Part shown: positions 44,195-53,841 of the stretch, piece by piece | How the letters are laid out: the number at the start of each line of letters is the position of its first letter | Position numbering within the stretch: the stretch's first letter is position 1 | DNA from: Bacteroidales bacterium | Lineage (GTDB): Bacteria > Bacteroidota > Bacteroidia > Bacteroidales > JAQUTK01 | Length of the DNA: 64,000 nt | Assembly: GCA_028709785.1 (NCBI GenBank) | Contig: JAQUTK010000005.1 | Coordinates: 78,716 to 142,715, forward strand | Direction: 5' to 3' | Position numbers and translations under genes: made by a program | Notes under the pieces: model-generated | Database searches by the model: none | Seen by the model: the letters and a program-made list of their open reading frames with translations, nothing else | What the model was told of the DNA's origin: nothing

Positions 44195-47194
44195 AGTAAA
44201 GAATATCAAATAGAAGAAAATCTAATCAAGCAACTCATCGAGTTGAAGTACAACTATCGACCTGATATTGTAGACAGAAAAACGCTTGAACAAAACTTCA
44301 AAACTAAGTTTGAAGCACTAAATCGTGTTCATCTTACTGAAAGTGAATTTTTACGCTTGCGTGAAGAAATCATCAATCCGGATGTGTTTGCTGCATCAAA
44401 GATGCTTCGTGAACGAAATTACTTTCAACGTGAAGATGGTACGCCTTTGCATTACACACTGGTAAATATCAAAGATTGGTGCAAAAACGAGTATGAAGTT
44501 ATCAATCAATTGCGCATCAATACAGAGAACAGCAATCATCGTTATGATGTTATTTTGCTGATTAATGGATTGCCTGTGGTGCAAATTGAATTGAAGAAAG
44601 TAGACGTTTCGCCACGAAAAGCAATGCAGCAAATTGTTGATTATAAAAATGATTCGGGCAGCGGATATAGCAATACTCTGATGTGTTTTATGCAGTTGTT
44701 TATTGTAAGCAACAGCAATAAAACGTACTATTTTGCCAATAATAAGAACCAGCATTTCAGCTTTAATGCGGATGAACAGTTCTTGCCTATTTATGAGTTA
44801 GCCGATGAAAGCAATAAAAAAATCAACTATTTAGAAGATTTCACGGATAGGTTTCTTAGAAAGTGTACTCTTGGCGAAATGATTAGCAAGTACATGGTGT
44901 TGGTGGAAAGTGAGCAGAAACTTTTGGTTATGCGTCCATATCAAATTTATGCCGTAAGAGCCATTGTTAATTGCATTCACGAAAACCGGGGTAATGGTTA
45001 TATTTGGCACACTACCGGCAGCGGTAAAACCTTGACTTCTTTCAAAACATCTACCTTGTTGAAAGACAACCCCGATATTGAAAAATGCCTGTTTGTGGTT
45101 GACCGTAAAGATCTTGACCGACAAACCCGTGAAGAGTTCAATAAATTTCAGGAAGGCAGCGTAGAAGAAAATACCAACACAGAAACATTGGTAAGGCGTT
45201 TATTATCGACCGACTATGCCGACAAAGTTATTGTGACAACCATTCAGAAATTAGGGCTGGCTTTAGATGGGACCTATAAAAAGAACTACAAAGAGCGCTT
45301 AGAGCCATTGAGCAAAAAACGTATGGTTTTCATCTTTGACGAATGCCACCGTTCGCAGTTTGGCGATAATCACAAAGCCATAAAAGAGTTTTTCCCTAAC
45401 GCTCAACTGTTTGGTTTTACAGGTACACCTATTTTTGATGATAATGCAAGTTATAGCACCATTGAAGGGCAAGAGGCATCTTACAAAACCACCGATGCTA
45501 TTTTTGAAAAGCAGTTGCATGCTTACACCATTACCCATGCTATAGAGGATAGAAACGTTCTTAAGTTCCACATTGACTATTTCAAAGGCAAAGGAACTCA
45601 AAACGCAAAGCCGGGTGAACCCATTGCACAACAGGCTGTAGTTGAAGCTATTCTCGACAAGCACAACGCAGCAACCAATTCGGGGCGTTTCAATGCAATA
45701 TTGGCAACGGCTTCCATCAATAACGCGATTGAATATTATCAGTTATTCAAAGCAATTCAAGAACGGAAGCAAGCTGAAAATGAGGATTACGTGTCACTAA
45801 ATATTGCTTGTGTGTTCTCTCCGCCATCGCAACTAATTGCAAAAGAGGGTGACCAGCAAAGTCAAAAGAATGCTGACGACATCAAACAATTACAAGAAGA
45901 TTTGGCGCAGGAGAAAGAAGACAACAAACAAAATCCGGAGGAAAAGAAAAAAGCGTTGATTGAAATTATTGACGACTACAATTCGCAGTATAAAACCAGT
46001 CATTCTATCAACGAATTCGATTTGTACTATCAGGATGTGCAACAGCGCATCAAAGACCAGAAATACAGCAATAAGGATTACGCACACAAACATAAAATAG
46101 ACATTACCATCGTTGTGGATATGTTACTGACAGGTTTTGACTCCAAATACTTGAATACCTTGTATGTGGATAAAAACCTGAAATATCACGGTTTGATACA
46201 AGCATTCTCACGTACCAATCGTGTGCTGAATGACACGAAACCTTATGGTAATGTTTTAGATTTCCGTTCGCAACAAGCCGAGGTAAATAAAGCAATTGCA
46301 CTATTTTCTGGTGAAGATAGTGGAAAAGCAAAAGAAATTTGGATGGTTGACCCTGCTCCTGTGGTCATTGATAAATACAAACAGGCTGTAGAAGCATTGG
46401 GCGTGTTTATGCAGGATCATAATTTGGTAAGCGAACCGCAAGAAGTGTATAACCTGAAAGGCGATGCTGCACGCATATCGTTTGTGAAAAACTTTAAGGA
46501 AGTACAGCGTCTCAAAACGCAATTAGACCAATACACCGACATAACCGATGAGCAGCAAGCCAACATCGAAGCCATTTTACCTACCGAAACTTTGCAAGAG
46601 TTCCGTAGTTCATACATAGAAACTGCCAAGAAATTAAGGGAAATACAACAAAGAGAGGGTGACCAGGCACCACCCACTGTTCAACAATTGGATTTTGAAT
46701 TCGTGCTTTTTGCTTCAGCTGTGATTGATTACGACTACATCATGAACCTGATTGCCGACAGTACGCAAAAGAAGCCAGCTAAGCAAAAAATGACCAAAGC
46801 ACAGGTAATTAGTTTGCTGAGTGCTAATGCCAACCTGATGGACGAACAGGAAGATCTGACAGAGTACATCAATGGACTGGACTGGAACAGCGGACAGGAA
46901 GTGAACACCTTAACCAAAGGTTACGAAACTTTTAAAGTGGAGAAAAACGAAAAAGAACTGGCTGCCATTGCTCACAAACACGATTTACAAACAGCAGACT
47001 TAAAAGACTTCGTTGAAAATATAATGAGCCGAATGATTTTTGATGGTGAAAAACTAACCGACCTTTTAGAGCCGTTGGAATTGAGCTGGAAAGAACGCAG
47101 GCTAAAAGAACTGGCTTTGATGGAAGATTTAGTACCCCAATTAAAAAAAACAGCCCAAGGGCGTGAAATTAGTGGCTTGGCAGCGTATGAGTAA
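44192..47194 (+). CDS. hsdR: Type I restriction enzyme R subunit
   Basis: Motor and nuclease subunit of a type I restriction-modification complex. N-terminal nuclease region with 'YDVILLINGLPVVQIELKK' (PD-ExK type), then the SF2 translocase: Walker A 'HTTGSGKTL' near residue 275, 'FIFDECHRSQ' (DEAD-like box), 'FGFTGTP', and motifs V-VI 'TGFDSKYLNTLYVDKNL', 'AFSRTNR'. C-terminal helical part binds the methylase core. Length 1,000 and all key motifs are intact. Next gene overlaps by 8 bases. Order R-DUF1016-S-M. Confidence 0.95.
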   Translation: MSKEYQIEENLIKQLIELKYNYRPDIVDRKTLEQNFKTKFEALNRVHLTESEFLRLREEIINPDVFAASKMLRERNYFQREDGTPLHYTLVNIKDWCKNEYEVINQLRINTENSNHRYDVILLINGLPVVQIELKKVDVSPRKAMQQIVDYKNDSGSGYSNTLMCFMQLFIVSNSNKTYYFANNKNQHFSFNADEQFLPIYELADESNKKINYLEDFTDRFLRKCTLGEMISKYMVLVESEQKLLVMRPYQIYAVRAIVNCIHENRGNGYIWHTTGSGKTLTSFKTSTLLKDNPDIEKCLFVVDRKDLDRQTREEFNKFQEGSVEENTNTETLVRRLLSTDYADKVIVTTIQKLGLALDGTYKKNYKERLEPLSKKRMVFIFDECHRSQFGDNHKAIKEFFPNAQLFGFTGTPIFDDNASYSTIEGQEASYKTTDAIFEKQLHAYTITHAIEDRNVLKFHIDYFKGKGTQNAKPGEPIAQQAVVEAILDKHNAATNSGRFNAILATASINNAIEYYQLFKAIQERKQAENEDYVSLNIACVFSPPSQLIAKEGDQQSQKNADDIKQLQEDLAQEKEDNKQNPEEKKKALIEIIDDYNSQYKTSHSINEFDLYYQDVQQRIKDQKYSNKDYAHKHKIDITIVVDMLLTGFDSKYLNTLYVDKNLKYHGLIQAFSRTNRVLNDTKPYGNVLDFRSQQAEVNKAIALFSGEDSGKAKEIWMVDPAPVVIDKYKQAVEALGVFMQDHNLVSEPQEVYNLKGDAARISFVKNFKEVQRLKTQLDQYTDITDEQQANIEAILPTETLQEFRSSYIETAKKLREIQQREGDQAPPTVQQLDFEFVLFASAVIDYDYIMNLIADSTQKKPAKQKMTKAQVISLLSANANLMDEQEDLTEYINGLDWNSGQEVNTLTKGYETFKVEKNEKELAAIAHKHDLQTADLKDFVENIMSRMIFDGEKLTDLLEPLELSWKERRLKELALMEDLVPQLKKTAQGREISGLAAYE

Positions 47195-48227
47195 AAATGA
47201 AATAGCACCAATAAGCCCCAAGGATTACGATGTAATACTGCGACAGGCTGTCGCAGAAATCCGCACGGCTCGCACTTCCATTGCTCTGCAAGTAAATAGT
47301 GCTACCAATTCTGTGTATTGGAATTTGGGCAAACTGCTTTCTGAAAAACAGTTGGAAGAAGGGTATGGCAGCGGCGTAGTGAAACAATTGTCGGTGGACT
47401 TAAAAAATGAGTTCCCCGATATGGGTGTGTCACCCCGCAACTTATGGAATATGAAACGCTTCTATGAGCGTTATTATCAAGCAGATAAAAAACTGCTACA
47501 GAGCGTAGCAGTTTTGCCTTGGGGGCATAATTTACTATTGCTTGACAAGATACAAAAGCCTGACGCTGTTGAGTTTTACGTCAATGAGGTAATTGCAAAA
47601 GGCTGGTCTAGAGATTTGCTTCTCAATGCCATTAAAATGGATACGTACAGCCAGGCACAGCAACAAATAAAAACACATAATTTCAACAATACACTTCCCG
47701 AAGCCCATGCCGATTATGCCAATGAGGTTTTTAAAAGCACTTATAATTTAGGCTTTCTGGGAATTACCGAACCTGTTCGGGAATTGGAGCTGGAAAATAG
47801 ACTGATAGCTAAAATCAGAGCCTTTATTCTGGAGCTAGGAAAAGGATTTAGTTTTATTGGCAACCAATACCGATTGGAATACAACAATAAGGAATACTTT
47901 ATTGATATGCTTTTCTTTCATAGGGGTTTGCAGTCATTGGTGGCTATTGAGCTAAAAATAGGAAGCTTTAAAGCCGAATATGTAGGCAAAATGAATCTAT
48001 ATCTCTCGCTGCTCGACCGGCAGGAAAAAGGAGAAAACGAAAACCCATCCATTGGTATCATTCTGTGTGCCGACAAAGACCACCTCGATGTGGAAATTGC
48101 TCTGCAAGATATCAACAAACCAATAGGAGTAGCTGAGTATCAGCTGCTACTGCCTAAAGATAAGTTGCAATCCTTGCTACAGACCGAAATAAAAGCCATT
48201 GAACAAGAAAACGAAAATCAAGAATGA
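47187..48227 (+). CDS. DUF1016 PDDEXK-type nuclease (YhcG-like)
   Basis: A 346-residue predicted nuclease: N-terminal DUF1016_N helical domain (about 10-160, 'SVYWNLGKLLSEKQ', 'NLWNMKRFYERY') and a C-terminal PD-(D/E)xK domain (about 180-340) with 'YFIDMLFFHRGLQSLVAIELK', giving Asp and ExK. Such genes are often found inside type I RM loci. The Met at 47187 (ATGAGTAA overlap with hsdR) is preferred to the track start at 47163, which would overlap hsdR by 32 bases. It overlaps hsdS by four bases. Its role with the RM complex is unknown; a second restriction or an antiphage activity is plausible. Confidence 0.9.
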   Translation: MSKNEIAPISPKDYDVILRQAVAEIRTARTSIALQVNSATNSVYWNLGKLLSEKQLEEGYGSGVVKQLSVDLKNEFPDMGVSPRNLWNMKRFYERYYQADKKLLQSVAVLPWGHNLLLLDKIQKPDAVEFYVNEVIAKGWSRDLLLNAIKMDTYSQAQQQIKTHNFNNTLPEAHADYANEVFKSTYNLGFLGITEPVRELELENRLIAKIRAFILELGKGFSFIGNQYRLEYNNKEYFIDMLFFHRGLQSLVAIELKIGSFKAEYVGKMNLYLSLLDRQEKGENENPSIGIILCADKDHLDVEIALQDINKPIGVAEYQLLLPKDKLQSLLQTEIKAIEQENENQE

Positions 48228-49480
48228 ATAAAGAGACAAATAAAAATATACCTGAATTGCGGTTTCCTGAGTTTGTGGAGGATGGAGAATGGGTGGAAAA
48301 GCGTTTTGGGGATATCGGCGAATTTTTAGGAGGAGGAACACCAAGTAGATCAAATAGCGAGTATTGGATTGGAAATATCCCTTGGATTTCAAGTTCTGAT
48401 ATTAGTGAAGAAGATATTCATAACATTTCAATTTCTCAATTTATAAATGAAGAAGCAGTAAAAGCATCCGCAACAAAGATAATTCCTAAAGGAAGTATAT
48501 TGTTTGTTTCAAGAGTCGGAGTTGGAAAACTGGCTATAAATAAAAAAGCTGAATTGTGTACAAGTCAAGATTTTACGAATTTCTTACCAACTAAAGTTTT
48601 GAATTATTTTATTGCATATTATTTTTCAGCCAATAAAAACCTACTGAAATCTTTAAGTCAAGGAACTTCAATACAAGGATTTTCAAAAAGCGATTTGGAA
48701 GATTTTAAAATTGGATATCCTGTGAGTTCAGAAGAACAGCAAAAAATCGCCAACTGTCTTTCATCCTTAGATGAAGTAATTGCAGCCCACAGCCAAAAAT
48801 TGGAACTTCTCAAAGAGCACAAAAAAGGCTTGATGCAGAACCTTTTCCCACAAGAAGGTGAAACTGTGCCTAAATATCGGTTTCCGGAGTTTGTGAATGA
48901 TGGGGAGTGGGTGAAGAAGCGTTTTGGGGATATCGGCGAATTTTTAGGAGGAGGAACACCAAGTAGGTCAAATAGTGAGTATTGGATTGGAAATATCCCT
49001 TGGATTTCAAGTTCTGATATTAGTGAAGAAGATATTCATAACATTTCAATTTCTCAATTTATAAATGAAGAAGCAGTAAAAGCATCCGCAACAAAGATAA
49101 TTCCTAAAGGAAGTATATTGTTTGTTTCAAGAGTCGGAGTTGGAAAACTGGCTATAAATAAAAAAGCTGAATTGTGTACAAGTCAAGATTTTACGAATTT
49201 CTTACCAACTAAAGTTTTGAATTATTTTATTGCATATTATTTTTCAGCCAATAAAAACCTACTGAAATCTTTAAGTCAAGGAACTTCAATACAAGGATTT
49301 TCCAAAAGCGATTTGGAAGATTTTAAAATTGCATATCCTGTGAGTTCAGAAGAGCAACAAAAAATCGCCACCTGTCTTTCTTCCTTAGATTCTCTAATCA
49401 CGGCGCAATCGGAAAAAATCGAGCAATTGAAGTTACATAAAAAGGGATTGATGCAGGGGTTGTTTCCCCCAACTGTATGA
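48224..49480 (+). CDS. hsdS: Type I specificity subunit with two near-identical recognition domains
   Basis: DNA-recognition subunit of the RM complex, 418 residues, with two target-recognition domains (TRDs, about 25-165 and 231-371) joined by conserved helices ('LSSLDEVIAAHSQKLELLK' and 'LSSLDSLITAQSEKIEQL'). Normally the two TRDs differ and read two different half-sites. Here they are the same almost residue for residue ('FGDIGEFLGGGTPSRSNSEY' in both), so the complex should read a symmetrical (palindromic) split site. The spacer helices and flanks differ, which shows the TRD itself was copied. Frame is intact; it overlaps the DUF1016 gene by four bases. hsdM lies 165 bases downstream past a decayed gene tail. 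Confidence 0.93.
   Translation: MNKETNKNIPELRFPEFVEDGEWVEKRFGDIGEFLGGGTPSRSNSEYWIGNIPWISSSDISEEDIHNISISQFINEEAVKASATKIIPKGSILFVSRVGVGKLAINKKAELCTSQDFTNFLPTKVLNYFIAYYFSANKNLLKSLSQGTSIQGFSKSDLEDFKIGYPVSSEEQQKIANCLSSLDEVIAAHSQKLELLKEHKKGLMQNLFPQEGETVPKYRFPEFVNDGEWVKKRFGDIGEFLGGGTPSRSNSEYWIGNIPWISSSDISEEDIHNISISQFINEEAVKASATKIIPKGSILFVSRVGVGKLAINKKAELCTSQDFTNFLPTKVLNYFIAYYFSANKNLLKSLSQGTSIQGFSKSDLEDFKIAYPVSSEEQQKIATCLSSLDSLITAQSEKIEQLKLHKKGLMQGLFPPTV
48301..49373 (+). repeat. Direct repeat of about 450 bp inside hsdS
   Basis: Bases from 48301 and from 48919 run parallel at an offset of exactly 618 for about 450 bases with only a few substitutions (for example A/G in 'AAGTAG[A/G]TCAAAT', G/C in 'ATTG[G/C]ATATCC'). 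Divergence rises sharply outside. Homologous deletion between copies would leave an in-frame half-length hsdS. Confidence 0.9.
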
Positions 49481-49540
49481 ACTATGATTAGTGCAATTAA
49501 ATAATTACGATGATGAAAAGAGAACAAAAGCAAGTCCTAA

Positions 49541-49645
49541 AATCAAGATTCAGACAATGGGTTTGATGCAGGTAAAGCTGATACAACGCAACAAACAAAA
49601 ACGAAGTTTTACAACCTCGATGCCATCATCAAGAAACTAAAATAA
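49541..49645 (+). pseudogene. Tail of a lost gene between hsdS and hsdM (RhuM-like)
   Basis: An open frame without a start gives 34 residues ending 'TKTKFYNLDAIIKKLK', with 'SRFRQWV' in another frame just before. 'FYNLDAIIS' and 'FRQWA' are typical of RhuM-family proteins often kept in RM loci, so this may be a scrambled remnant. It ends right at the hsdM start. Identification is tentative. Confidence 0.35.
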
Positions 49646-51292
49646 ATGACACACAAAGAACAACAACAATTGGGTAAAACCCTTTGGGATATAGCAGATA
49701 ATTTAAGAGGTGCTATGAATGCGGATGATTTTCGTGATTATATGCTTTCGTTTCTTTTCCTTCGATATCTATCTTTCAATTATGAGGCATCAGCCCAAAA
49801 AGAGCTTGGAAAAGATTATCCCAGCACTTCAAGTGGTATCAAATCTGACTCAATTGTGCCTCCACCATTAGAAATCTGGTACAAAAACAACAAAAATGAG
49901 GTGGAAGAGTTTGAAAAGCAAATGCGCCGTAAAGTGCATTATGTTATTAAGCCTCAACACCTATGGAGCAATATCACAGAATTGGCTCGTACGCAGAATG
50001 GAGAATTACTGATAACACTTGAAGCGGGTTTCCGGTATATAGAAAACGAATCGTTTGAAAGTGCCTTTCAGGGCTTGTTTTCAGAAATAAATTTGAATTC
50101 GGAAAAGCTTGGGAAGACTTCAACTGAACGTAACAAAAAGCTCTGCATCATTATTCAGAAAATTGCTGAGGGAATTTCGGATTTCTCACAGAAAGTAGAC
50201 AGACTTGGCGATGCTTATGAGTATCTGATTGGTCAATTTGCCGCTGGTTCGGGCAAAAAAGCAGGTGAGTTTTATACGCCACAGCAAATCTCTACGATCT
50301 TATCCGAAATTGTAACGCTAGACAGTCAGGATCCTACAATGGGGAAAAAGAACAAGCTGGACAAAGTACTAGATTTTGCATGTGGTTCAGGATCATTGTT
50401 GCTTAATGTACGTACCCGTATAAAGGATAATGAGGGAAATATCGGTAAGTTATACGGTCAGGAAAAGAATATCACCACCTACAACCTTGCGCGCATGAAT
50501 ATGCTTTTGCACGGTATGAAAGATACTGAGTTCGAGATATTTCACGGCGACACCTTGGAAAATCAATGGTCGATGCTCAAAGAAATGAATCCGTCAAAGA
50601 AGATAGAATTTGATGCCATTGTTGCAAATCCACCGTTTAGCTTACGATGGGAACCCAACGACATTTTAGCTGAAGATTTTCGTTTTAAAAGTTATGGTTT
50701 AGCTCCCAAATCGGCAGCCGACTTTGCATTTTTATTGCATGGCTTTCACTACCTAGCCCAAGAAGGTACTATGGCAATCATATTACCACACGGTGTTTTG
50801 TTTCGTGGTGGTGCAGAAGAACGCATCCGCACTAAACTTCTAAAAGACAATAATATTGATGCCGTTATCGGCTTGCCATCAAACTTATTTTACTCTACCG
50901 GAATTCCGGTTTGTATCTTGGTATTGAAGAAGTGCAAAAAACAAAATGATGTGCTGTTTATCAATGCCTGTGAGCATTACGAAAAAGGCAAACGCCAAAA
51001 CACACTAAGAGAAGGCGAAGGCGATGAACCAAATGATATTCAGAAAATAGTAGATACTTATAAATATCGCCCAGAGTACATTGAACGTTATGCACGCAGG
51101 GTTTCGATGGATGAAATTGAAAAGAATGGCTACAACCTGAACATCTCAAGATATGTAAGTACATCCGTTGACGAAATAAAAATTGACTTGAAGGCTGTAA
51201 ATTCAAAACTGAATTCTATAAATGAAATCATTAAAACAAACACCGACAAACACAATGAGTTTTTGAAAGAACTGGGTTTGCCATTGATATAA
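49646..51292 (+). CDS. hsdM: Type I modification methyltransferase M subunit
   Basis: Adenine-N6 methyltransferase subunit of the RM complex, 548 residues. N-terminal helical HsdM_N domain (about 8-150), S-adenosylmethionine motif I 'VLDFACGSGSLLLNV' and catalytic motif IV 'VANPPFSL'; 'GEFYTPQQIS' before motif I is typical. Tail is helical and contacts HsdS. Intact. Gene order with hsdM last is one of the Bacteroidales variants. The gap after it (to 51506) holds a 7-bp inverted repeat (51371-51377 with 51389-51395) and nothing else clear. Confidence 0.95.
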   Translation: MTHKEQQQLGKTLWDIADNLRGAMNADDFRDYMLSFLFLRYLSFNYEASAQKELGKDYPSTSSGIKSDSIVPPPLEIWYKNNKNEVEEFEKQMRRKVHYVIKPQHLWSNITELARTQNGELLITLEAGFRYIENESFESAFQGLFSEINLNSEKLGKTSTERNKKLCIIIQKIAEGISDFSQKVDRLGDAYEYLIGQFAAGSGKKAGEFYTPQQISTILSEIVTLDSQDPTMGKKNKLDKVLDFACGSGSLLLNVRTRIKDNEGNIGKLYGQEKNITTYNLARMNMLLHGMKDTEFEIFHGDTLENQWSMLKEMNPSKKIEFDAIVANPPFSLRWEPNDILAEDFRFKSYGLAPKSAADFAFLLHGFHYLAQEGTMAIILPHGVLFRGGAEERIRTKLLKDNNIDAVIGLPSNLFYSTGIPVCILVLKKCKKQNDVLFINACEHYEKGKRQNTLREGEGDEPNDIQKIVDTYKYRPEYIERYARRVSMDEIEKNGYNLNISRYVSTSVDEIKIDLKAVNSKLNSINEIIKTNTDKHNEFLKELGLPLI

Positions 51293-51506
51293 ACGAAAGT
51301 AGTAACGTGCATACTCAGGTTATAGAAAATGTCATTCGCAAGAAGTTATCTATAAACATGAATAGATATTCTGGTGATAGCCACCCACTCACCAGATATG
51401 ACACATTTGTTATAATCAATGGGTAATAGGCATGGAAAAAATAAGAAGACTAAAGACTTGTAGTGTGTTTAAAATGTTGTATTTAGGGTAAATATACTCC
51501 ATTTCA

Positions 51507-53459
51507 TCAATCCTCTTCGACTATATTTTTGAAGTAGCGCCACCCGGGTGCCCTACTATAGCTAGTGGACGATCCTTTTGGCACATAAAGGGTGCAGGTC
51601 GTCATATCAACTTCGCCAAAGACCTCACTGAATATATAGACAGGTTTTGCTTTTTTGTTGTGGATTTCTTTTAATCCGGTACAGTTATAAAATGCCCATT
51701 GTTCAATCGAAGCAATACAGTTAGGGATAGTAATTGACGTTAAACTGCGACAATCGGAAAATGCATAACCACCAATAGAAGTGACACAAGGACCCATTGT
51801 GACTGTGGCTAGTGCTGAACAGCCTGAAAATGCATAACCACCAATAGAAGTGACATCACTACCGATTGTGACTGTGGCTAGTGCGGAACAACCGAAAAAT
51901 GCAAAACTACTAATAGAAGAGACACGATTACCGATTGTGACTGTGGTTAATTGGCTACAATCTGAAAATGCATATTCTCCCATTGAAACAACACTGGCAG
52001 GGATAGAAACAGAAGTTAATCCGCTACAACCTGAAAATGCATAATCTCCTATCGAAGTAACACTGTAAGGGATAGTAATGGAAGTCAGTTTGTTACAACC
52101 TGAAAATGCATACTCATCAATAGAGGTGACACCACTACCTATAGTGACTGACGATAATTCGCTACAACCGGAAAATACATTTTTTCCTATTGAAGTGACA
52201 CTCTTAGGGATACTAATGGAAGTCAACTTGTTACAACCGGAAAATGCAAACTCACCAATCGAAGTGACGTTATTCGGTATTATGATAGAAGTGAGTAATT
52301 TACATTCAAAAAACATATAATTCCCTATCGAGTTATCGGAAGTATACAATGAATTAAATGAATAATAATGATAATAATCTCCTCCTTTCACAATATTCGC
52401 ACCTGATATATCAAGGACAGAAAGCTTTCCTGAATTTGAAGATCCGCCATACTCTTTTTCTGCCATCTCTCTGATAAAACGAATATCAGTGCCATTGAGA
52501 TTGCCCGTTATAGTAAGTTTGGTAATTTGATTTTTCTTACTCATTGGAATATAGGAAGAAAGTGTTCCTGCTTGCTGCACGTGAATAGCAGGGGGCTCAT
52601 TTGATATATTCGTATTACCATCTTGTATAATGGAAAAATTTCTCCATCCTGATGCCAGCCAGTAGGTAGCATACGACCCTTTTGGTACATCAAGAATGCA
52701 TTTTGTCATGTTTATTCCGTTAAATGGATCTACGCCAGCCCATGGCGGAATAGCTCTATTCACGTAAATTGCTTTTAATTGCGAACAGCCTGAAAATGCA
52801 TAAGATCCGATAGAATCAACACTATTAGGAATGATGCAAGTATCTGATTTTGCACAGGGATATGCTAATAGAATCGTTTGTTCTTTGTTCAATAAGATTC
52901 CATCGATATCTGTGTAATTCTTATTCTTCTCTGAGACTATTATTTCTTTTAGATTTGTACAATTCATAAATGGATTGCTACCCATTGAAGAAACACTACC
53001 TGGAATAGTGACTGAAGTCAATCCGCTACAACCGGAAAATGCAGATTTTTCAATCGAAGTGATGTTATTGGGTATTTTTACTGATTCCAATCGTTTCATC
53101 CCTGAAAACATATCAGAGCCAATAACCTTATCAGTGGTTGTAAAGTCAGAGAGATATGGAGTCCCTCCCGATACGATATTCGCTTTGGACAGATCCAACG
53201 TATTCAGACTGTCAAGCTCCCTTATAAAACAAATATCTGCTCCATTTATATTTCCTATCAGAGATAGAGAGTGCACTTTGTCAGCATCAGCAACAGAGAT
53301 AAAGGATGGCAAGGATCCGGCCTTTTCAAGCTTCACTGTCATCTTACCGTCTTTGATAACTCTATATTGCATAGAGTCTTCGCTATCATCACTACAAGCA
53401 GTTAAACCGGCACATAACAATCCAATCAGTACTGTTGTAAGAAATCTTATCGTTTTCAT
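51507..53459 (-). CDS. BspA-like LRR lipoprotein (650 aa)
   Basis: Surface-type LRR protein anchored as a lipoprotein: signal peptide ends 'CAGLTAC' (Cys22). It holds two cap modules, each followed by LRR_5 repeats: cap 1 about 35-95 ('GNINGADICFIREL') with three or four repeats, cap 2 about 295-370 ('GNLNGTDIRFIREMA') with about nine repeats. It ends 'SSTSYSRAPGWRYFKNIVEED' and lacks the C-terminal sorting-like domain of the other LRR proteins, in keeping with lipid anchoring. It is convergent with hsdM and preceded by the remnant of another LRR gene. Ligand unknown. Confidence 0.87.
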   Translation of the reverse strand: MKTIRFLTTVLIGLLCAGLTACSDDSEDSMQYRVIKDGKMTVKLEKAGSLPSFISVADADKVHSLSLIGNINGADICFIRELDSLNTLDLSKANIVSGGTPYLSDFTTTDKVIGSDMFSGMKRLESVKIPNNITSIEKSAFSGCSGLTSVTIPGSVSSMGSNPFMNCTNLKEIIVSEKNKNYTDIDGILLNKEQTILLAYPCAKSDTCIIPNSVDSIGSYAFSGCSQLKAIYVNRAIPPWAGVDPFNGINMTKCILDVPKGSYATYWLASGWRNFSIIQDGNTNISNEPPAIHVQQAGTLSSYIPMSKKNQITKLTITGNLNGTDIRFIREMAEKEYGGSSNSGKLSVLDISGANIVKGGDYYHYYSFNSLYTSDNSIGNYMFFECKLLTSIIIPNNVTSIGEFAFSGCNKLTSISIPKSVTSIGKNVFSGCSELSSVTIGSGVTSIDEYAFSGCNKLTSITIPYSVTSIGDYAFSGCSGLTSVSIPASVVSMGEYAFSDCSQLTTVTIGNRVSSISSFAFFGCSALATVTIGSDVTSIGGYAFSGCSALATVTMGPCVTSIGGYAFSDCRSLTSITIPNCIASIEQWAFYNCTGLKEIHNKKAKPVYIFSEVFGEVDMTTCTLYVPKGSSTSYSRAPGWRYFKNIVEED

Positions 53460-53471
53460 TCGTTCATTTGG

Positions 53472-53537
53472 TTAATACGCAATCTTGAATGTATTCCCTG
53501 TTGTCCTGATCAGATAGGTATGCCCACCGGGAACATT
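53472..53537 (-). pseudogene. Remnant of the 3' end of an LRR gene
   Basis: Minus-strand frame encoding 'FNVPGGHTYLIRTTGNTFKI' then AY and stop, a clear match to the last 22 residues of the shared C-terminal domain ('VPRGQAYLIKAAGKTFKIAL'). Upstream the frame runs into a stop at once and no repeats remain. So a complete LRR gene once stood here. From 53540 to 53767 nothing else was seen. Confidence 0.75.
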
Positions 53538-53767
53538 GAATCAGCTTTTCCAAGCTCTCAATTCAAAATAAACAGAAGCAATTATTTCATATTTATTTTA
53601 ATTGCAAATATAGAAGAGTTTTTAATAAATACCAAAATACTATGAATTTATTATAAATGCCATTATCGGTTGGCTCTTCTCAAAGTGCTTCTCTCCTATT
53701 TACTGCTTTCTCCTTCTTTATTCCTGCTGAGCTCGGCTGAACTCGTATCGCTCCTATCTGCCTGTCG

Positions 53768-53775
53768 TATCTTTG
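53768..53775 (+). promoter_or_regulatory. Possible -7 box of the HU-like gene
   Basis: TATCTTTG, 66 bases before the ATG; no good TTG at -33. The leader after it has a small GCCG...CGGC hairpin and a T-rich stretch. Confidence 0.35.
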
Positions 53776-53841
53776 TATTGCTGCCGCAAGGATCCACGGC
53801 GCAGAGTTTTCTTATTTATTTATCTTTTAATTTAGTGTATT

